Below, piece after piece: positions 57,600 through 64,000 of a DNA stretch of 64,000 nt (within the stretch, counting starts at the first letter, position 1; each line of letters starts with the position of its first letter). The DNA comes from Notospermus geniculatus (lineage: Eukaryota > Nemertea > Pilidiophora > Heteronemertea > Lineidae). The DNA lies in assembly GCA_002633025.1 (NCBI GenBank), contig NMRB01001001.1, forward strand, positions 76,675 to 140,674. Direction: 5' to 3'. Position numbers and translations under genes: made by a program. The notes under the pieces are model-generated. The model was given only the letters and a program-made list of their open reading frames with translations, had not been told where the DNA came from and ran no database searches.

Positions 57600-58451
57600 C
57601 GCATTCGAACACTGACCCTTTTGCTTTGCTATCAGACCTCCCTGGTGTCGCGCAGCGTTTGGGATACCGTACATTTTCCCGTCACTATTAACACTGCGTC
57701 TTCCCCGAAAGCGTCCTTCATTCGGCTATGGATGCTGACCAAGAGAATGGTCTGCGACACCTTTCCCACCTTGAACACCAAGTACACCATGCACAGAGAC
57801 AATTGTGTTTGCGTTGACGAGCGAGATGCAGCCAATCACTCCCCTCACCCTGACACCGCAAACAATCGGTCTCTGCCTCTGCCACCGCTACTGCATCCGG
57901 CCTGAGATTCCTTCATCTCGGAGCGTGATCGACACCGTATGGACAGTCATGCCCCGAGAACTTTGCAATCAATTGGGTAACTTGTTCACCATTGTACAAA
58001 TACTCCGGTAGGCAAAGTGGTCGAGTATTGTCGTCAAGAAGGCTAACGAACCCACGTTCACGACGCTTCCCCGGCCGGATTTGACAAAAACCACGATTGT
58101 GGGCAATACAAACGCTTCCCCTTCTTCTTGTCCTCAGGTGTATCCAAACATTTTAATTCCACACCATTGGTGAGGCAAAACTCTCAAGTTATCCAAGTTT
58201 TTGTGTGATCGTCACAAAGACAAAAGAGAAAGAACTAAAGAACTACCCGCGGAGCCAGAGCAGAATACAAAGTCAGTCTTTAGACAAGTTGTCGGCGTCG
58301 AGATGTGCGTGAGGTGATTCCGTCGTGATGGTCGACAGCTCACTTGTAGGAATCTCGACAACAAGGCGGAAATACCGAACATGTCGCTGATGTGCCCAGT
58401 GTCGGTGAATGACACCGCGACAAGGCGTTTCATCTCGTCATCCGCCAGCAT
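57600..58451 (-). other. possible decayed coding region
   Basis: On the minus strand an acceptor GTTAG at 58452-58456 precedes a 36-codon open piece (58451-58344, MLADDEMKRLVAVSFTDTG...), which ends at a good donor GTGAGC. Further on, a frame around 57960-58120 reads protein-like (VNVGSLAFLTTILDH) but has an in-frame TGA. Another frame at 57835-57632 also looks coding. The frames do not join, so either introns are undetected or this is an old pseudogene or transposon. Not recognised. Confidence 0.2.
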
Positions 58452-58946
58452 CTAACGGACAAGATCCGCGCCGGGCACGGAACAATACAAGATAATTGGG
58501 ATCAATTGAAGATGTACNCCTGCAACAAGAAGCATTATCGTTTGGAATTGTCCTGTCCATTTTAAACTGACGTAGCCATACTTTCTGATAAAGCATCCCG
58601 CTATGATCCATATTTTTGGCGTCATTACCTCGATTCATCACAATTTTCGTCACTGTTTACAAGCTGTAATTACGTCAAAAATCCACACAGCATACCATGA
58701 ATGACTGATGTAACTTTACCAAATTGGACAAATTCGGTGGGATAAAATGAATGTACGATAAAGTGTTTATCAACTGACACGTCCTAATGGGAAATCAAAA
58801 TGATACCGTCAGTACTGGTGATAGAAGCTAAGTGGTGTCATGGGGCTGTCAATTAAATCCTTCGACCAGGAACAAGATAGCGGAATATTTAGCCCAGCTG
58901 CCAAATTCAGGGTCATCGTCCTCGTTTCGTGACGCAAGGAAGGCTA
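58452..58946. other. gene-free stretch
   Basis: Contains an undetermined base at 58518. Nothing recognised. Confidence 0.35.
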
Positions 58947-59548
58947 AAGGCGGATTTATACTTCTGCATGACGCCGTCACCGACCGTTAACTAAAACGCT
59001 GGCACACGCTTGGCATGCTTGGAGTTGGTGTTTGCATTAAGCCTCGCTTATGTCGCCCTACGCTGTGATAGAAACAGCGTCAACAAGTTGCAACTGATAA
59101 CTTATGTCGCCACCGAGTAGAAAAATACCGATCGATCGCAACTGCCTGGAACTAGTTTATCGCCGTCTTTTGAGTGCTTATATCGACACAGATTTCCTTT
59201 GATTTTAAGTGACGTGGTGATTAGGTCACGTGGTCACGTTAGGCCACGTGGAATGTAAAGCGAATTTCATTGGCTGTCTTCAGGATACAGTTGTCAACTA
59301 GTCGCTGAAGTTGAACATGTGCGACTTTCTGGATCTGGATATTTTTAGTTTGCAACTAGTTGGCAACTAGTTACTCTCTGACGCCCGAGAGCTTATGTCA
59401 CCTAGTAGTTGTGACTAATTAGTTCCAACTAACTATGCGCCGATTATCAGTTGCCAACTGGTTCTGACTGTACGTAAGGGCGACATAAGCGAGGCTTTAG
59501 GCCAACCGGTGACGGCGTCAGCATGGTCAGAAGTATAAATCCGCGTTT
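58947..59548. mobile_element. outer MITE split by an inner one
   Basis: Left piece 58947..59036 begins GCGGATTTATACTTCTG and contains GACGCCGTCACCGACCG. The right piece 59500..59548 contains the complement (CCGGTGACGGCGTC, CAGAAGTATAAATCCGC). Between them lies a complete second MITE. Confidence 0.8.
59040..59496. mobile_element. PIF/Harbinger-type MITE, AGCCTCGCTTATGTCG family, copy 2 (nested)
   Basis: Same ends and interior words as 50987..51342, in reverse orientation, TTA at both sides (59037-59039 and 59497-59499). About 100 bp longer than copy 1, including a stretch around CACGTGGTCACG absent from copy 1. Confidence 0.88.
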
Positions 59549-60253
59549 ATTCATGTTTGCTGAAGGCGCTGCACCACGGACTGCTTTTTGCGACTTGGCT
59601 CTCAGTGGGAACAGCACACCATTGTTGGTTTCCTCATACCGGTACGCTGAGACAATGCCACAAACAACAGCCCAGGTTCCATGGATGACTTGCAATAGAG
59701 ACGCAACTTCGCTTTGTTCGATTGTCAGTGCGAGGACCGGATAACTTCAGGCCTTGCTCAGACGTGTAAAAACGCCTTCTTCTCATGTGCCTTGTCATAT
59801 ATCCCGTCGTAACTTTAGAGGAGACGGTTTTTATGCTTTTCTTTGCAATTAGGCATTGTTGCACGGTTCCATCGAGAGTTAGAAAACGTTTCGCTGAAAC
59901 GCAACTAAGTAAATCGTTTTTGACGTCTGCAATTCGAAACGAAAAAGAATCCCTCCTAAGGGGTTCAGAACAAGCGAAGCCACAGGCTGTTTTCTGATTG
60001 CATCGTCAGATGTAAACATTTACATTGGCTTTCGTTAGAATTGTCCACATGGGAAACTAATTCTGATGTTGTCTGGCTGAAAAAACAGGATAAAATAGTG
60101 ATGAGACGATGCTGGGTCTGTTTGTGCGACAAAAACACTGACATCGATCGCGAGATGGTGTTTGCTCGTCAGGGGTTGAATCTCTCACCAACAGGACAGG
60201 GCGTGAATGAAAACACAGATCAAATTCAACACATCCCGTGGAATATGATGCTA
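59549..60253. other. gene-free stretch
   Basis: Several 60-75 codon frames, none supported. Confidence 0.35.
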
Positions 60254-60716
60254 CCAGACAGATAGCTCGTGTTCGAAATTTCTATCTTGTCATTCTATCA
60301 TCGCCAACCATAATCATGAAGTGCATTGTAATTCATTCAAATATCATAATTGTTATGAAAATACATGTATCACCAACAATCACGTAATCATTTCTAAAAC
60401 TTCACAGACCGAATTTATCACCTGGCCGTTGTATTCATATCTACTAGCACCCACAGCAGCAACAAACAGGTTGTGGTCAGACAGATAACTTGTGATATTT
60501 CAACCTTATCATACTACATGTATCTCAACAATAATCATGAAGTAGTACATTGTAATTTATTCATGAAACCATCATAATTGGTATGAAAATACATGTATCG
60601 TTACCGACAATCACATATCTTTTCCATCATTTCAATGCCGAATTCACCTCATCTGAACTGTCGCATCCATCTACCGGAACCCAGAGCTGCCACAAACATG
60701 TTTGGGTGTCTGACTA
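60254..60716. repeat. two diverged ~230-bp tandem units
   Basis: CAGACAGATARCTYGTG, ATAATCATGAAGT, ATTGTAATT and TATGAAAATACATGTATC appear in the same order at 60254..60477 and 60478..60716. Confidence 0.75.
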
Positions 60717-63700
60717 CCGTGTAGGTGACCGCTGACAGTGTTGACCCATGGGTCTATGTTGTAGATTCTTAATGGATTCCGGTGAGTTCAGAACTTGAGG
60801 GAGGCTAGGTGTCACACCTCGTCCATCAACGGGCTGTTGCCCTTGGGAAGGTGCCATTAAAGGGACAAGATATTGCCACCTTTTGCCAACAGCTGGCGCC
60901 ACCGGCGGCGATTGCATCATTCTCCAATGGGGACCCCAGCCCACTGCCTCAATAGGTGTCACTAGTGGTTAAAACTATTGAAATGAAATTTACATCCCGG
61001 TCCTGATCAATTTCCCACACAAAAGGCGTCCATTGTATAGGACCGTGTTTCGGTGTGCTGCCCTCTATCGTCGCTAGGATCCCCATACCGTAGTACCCCC
61101 TAAGGTGACCCATGCATGGCCAACTAGCAGATTACATTTTTTAAGTTAAAACCAACTTTTCTGATGCATCCCACTCCTCAGCCTCTACAGACTGACACGA
61201 TAAGTATCATTTATTTAGATCTTGGCTAATTCTAGACATCGTATTATGGGAATGAAATAACACAGAGCAGGGGTTCCTGGCCCTGTTTGATATCTTAACG
61301 ATACAGTTATTAATATGTTTATAAAGGACAGTTAATCACATATTGAAGGAGACCTTAACATCGATCCAAAACTAATCTGGATAAGTCCCACCAAAGGGCA
61401 AAACCACAAAACGGTATGATTGAGCCACGTTAGAGAAACAGACATGATAGAGAAGTGCATTTGACCTTTAAGAAAGAGAAAAGTTAGCTTTCGACCAAGC
61501 CATTACAGATTAGTATCTCTGTACTTTAAGAATATATCGCTGTCTACAATAGGGATACAAGTTGGGGTTTATATCTGTCTTCTTTTTGATGACATTTCTG
61601 TATTCTTCAGGACAAAGCTCCAGTTAACGTGTTGAGCTATACATGCCTGAGATCATGGCGTTTGAGTGTCTTTAGAGGGCAAAATGTGTTTAGACTCGGT
61701 TTAGTGACAATGCTGTCTAGAACCAGACGCAGATCAGCCAGAAGGAGACAAGTCAATCTGAAGAGGTCGCCACCATCGAAGACCTCTGAAAAGGGCTGGA
61801 ACCCAGCCCCGGGAACCCAGCACAAGATTCTTGTGCTCATCGATTTTACAAATTATTTGATAAAGTATAAATCATACCAAAAATTAAAATTTGTTCCAGT
61901 ATTTGAAAAAATACTACTATTTTTTAACATTCCGTTGGGTATTCAATGTTTTATTAAGGAACAAAGCACGAACTCTTTCGAAACCCTACGGAATTGCTTG
62001 TGCAACGGTCAGAAATTCATCCGCCTTGACAATGCATTTGCACTGTGGCATTGAACTCTGGGTACGAGATTGGAGACAAGTTTGACGCAGCCATAACGAA
62101 AAACCAAATGGTTCTTCTACCATCAGAGAAAGAATATTCAATTCGGGGATGCGGAGGCAAGGTCAGGAGAGATACTCAATCATCAAGGCATCGGAAGAAG
62201 CACTAAGTCGGGTCATCGTGATCAGATATGCCACTGATGATAAGAAATTGAATGAATTATCACCTCAAAGGACCGGACCATCATCCGATAAGGGGCACTA
62301 GTGGCCTCTTGTGAGAACATAAGCAGCCGTCTCAAATATCATGAGGTAGCCCATCAGGGCACTACCAGTTTATAGACCACGAAAGATGACCATTTAGTCA
62401 TAATCAGATATGCATGAAAATGTCGCTGAAATAGAAATGTCGCCGAGTTGTAGCTCTGGTGCAAAGTTGGGGACGTGCTGCCTGGGGGACAACCAAGCTT
62501 CCGAATTTGACTGGTTTTATCTCCCATCCGTATGGCTGAAGCACAGTGACAGGGTAGGGAACCAGTCGACTCGTGGATTGACAAGTCCTACTGCCGATCT
62601 CTTAAATCTCTGAACACCATTCACGAAGAAAGTCCCGCGTCTTACGAAAGGTTGATAACAACTACAATGTAATAGATTCCCCTGACTACGGTTCCATTTA
62701 CCGAGCTCAGCCCTAAAAACATCCGATGTCTTCCCCACTTAATACGTATTAATGTCTTAAGCAGCAAAAAATTCCCGCCGGAGAAACGATAAGAGCTGAA
62801 TTCTCGCTCCAAGAAAAAACCTCTACTCCGCTGGTTACGGAAACCCGGGTGTGTAAAAAACGCAAATCCCTTCACAGACCCGTCATCCGGTCGATCCGCT
62901 TATTACTGCGCTGATGGGGAATTCGAAACATGTTTAGTTAGCCATAAACGTGGCTAAAAATCGTGATATATCCGAGAGATGGATGATGGCCTGCATTCTT
63001 ATATACAAGCGGATCAGGCATGAGCTTCATGTTTCATAACCGTGGCCCTGATTGGTCGACTTTCGGTCTCATTCCGTCCAATATAAGGAGATGCTGTTAG
63101 TTTCTGTCGCGTTGCTCGTGACCAATGAATCGCCAAGACAGGACCATTGGTCAGACAGCCTCTTCTTCCGCCAATCGGCGTACTTTTAGATAGCAATGCA
63201 CTTTGTAGCTTCTGTACATGACATCCTAACCCCGACATCTACAACATGATTTCGCCTCTTTCGACCATTCCTCGCTTCGCTGCTTACGTTAAATTGGCTG
63301 GAAAATTTCGGAACGAGTTTTCGGAGACATGGGGAAGGTTCTGACGCTCTGAGGGACCCATGTGAATGAGGAGGGAAAAGGGAGCTTTTCTGGTTGTATT
63401 GGCTGATGGAGTTATCGCAAATTCCTCGAATTGTACACGAGTATGCGATCGGTCAGATAACAGAATATGAAATCGACTTATTCAAAGGGCAGCCTTTCCA
63501 ATGAATACCACAGTAGTAATCTCAAGAAAGGTGATTGCCCATTTTGACCCCCAGTGGTCAATCGAATGATTGCAGTCTTTGAACACGACCTCAGAATCCT
63601 TGCCGGCCGCCGATACAGATTGATAAACCTCCGTCTCTAGTCGTCACAACATCCTACGTTCTTTCGTTTATCACAGCTTATCCCTAAATGAAAACAGCGT

Positions 63701-64000
63701 CTAATCCAATCTCAGCTGGCCTATCGTCAACATTCTTGTACCCAAAGAGAAAAACCAAGCGGAGCTGTCTCATCTTGCCAGGAATGCTCTTATAGTATCA
63801 CATCACTGAGTGCAGCAGGCCGACCATTCATCTCTCTTTTTCAAATACAGAGCTGCATGCGATACTGGTCTCTTAAGATCAAGAAGCCATCTCATTGCTG
63901 ACGAAGTGTTTCAGGTTGCTTGCTTTCAGCAGCATTTTTGTCATATCTGCTGTCTTTTTCTTTGGAAAAGGATTCACCGACCGTGTGATTCGTAAGCATC
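60717..64000. other. gene-free stretch to window end
   Basis: No convincing exon, RNA gene or delimited repeat. The longest frame (141 codons, 61629..62054) has a basic start and shows no domain. Confidence 0.4.

Noticed and set aside
1-64000. CRISPR arrays, prokaryotic operons, riboswitches
   Set aside because: The repeats are MITEs and minisatellites, and the genes are spliced or typical animal receptors; nothing prokaryotic seen.

Overview
The window is animal nuclear DNA: spliced genes with GT/AG introns, a Pol III tRNA-Pro(CGG) gene, intronless rhodopsin-class GPCR genes, tRNA-derived SINEs and a dense population of small palindromic transposons (MITEs). The mixture suggests a marine invertebrate, such as a lancelet, other invertebrate deuterostome or lophotrochozoan, but nothing here fixes the species. 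Five isolated 'n' characters look like contig joins. Two of them sit at or beside the junction of near-identical tandem copies.

Layout. (1) Bases 3.8-15.4 kb hold four intronless class-A GPCR genes, all on the minus strand. Two are recent tandem duplicates (8.6-9.6 and 11.4-12.4 kb), and one of these carries a frameshift. All four share two unusual motifs: ERA in place of D/ERY, and NFxxY in place of NPxxY. (2) Bases 15.4-28.8 kb hold no gene I can support, but contain a 21-bp minisatellite, an ~800-bp tandem duplication joined by one n, MITEs and a ~0.62-kb tandem array. (3) Bases 29.1-42.0 kb hold three complete six-exon paralogous genes, all on the minus strand, plus a relic copy. I reconstructed each from splice sites. 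All have the same intron phases (0,1,1,2,0) and the same modular plan: signal peptide, four unfamiliar exons, and a C-terminal Ig-like exon. They encode predicted secreted proteins of 528, 530 and 527 residues that I cannot place in a named family. (4) Bases 42-64 kb are gene-poor: the tRNA-Pro gene, many MITEs (one nested inside another), and some low-confidence possible exons on the minus strand.

The two gene clusters are each products of local tandem duplication, with frequent MITE insertion in introns and promoters. The secreted Ig-type family is the most likely undescribed biology in the window. The GPCR cluster looks like a lineage-specific receptor expansion, and its ligand cannot be read from the sequence.
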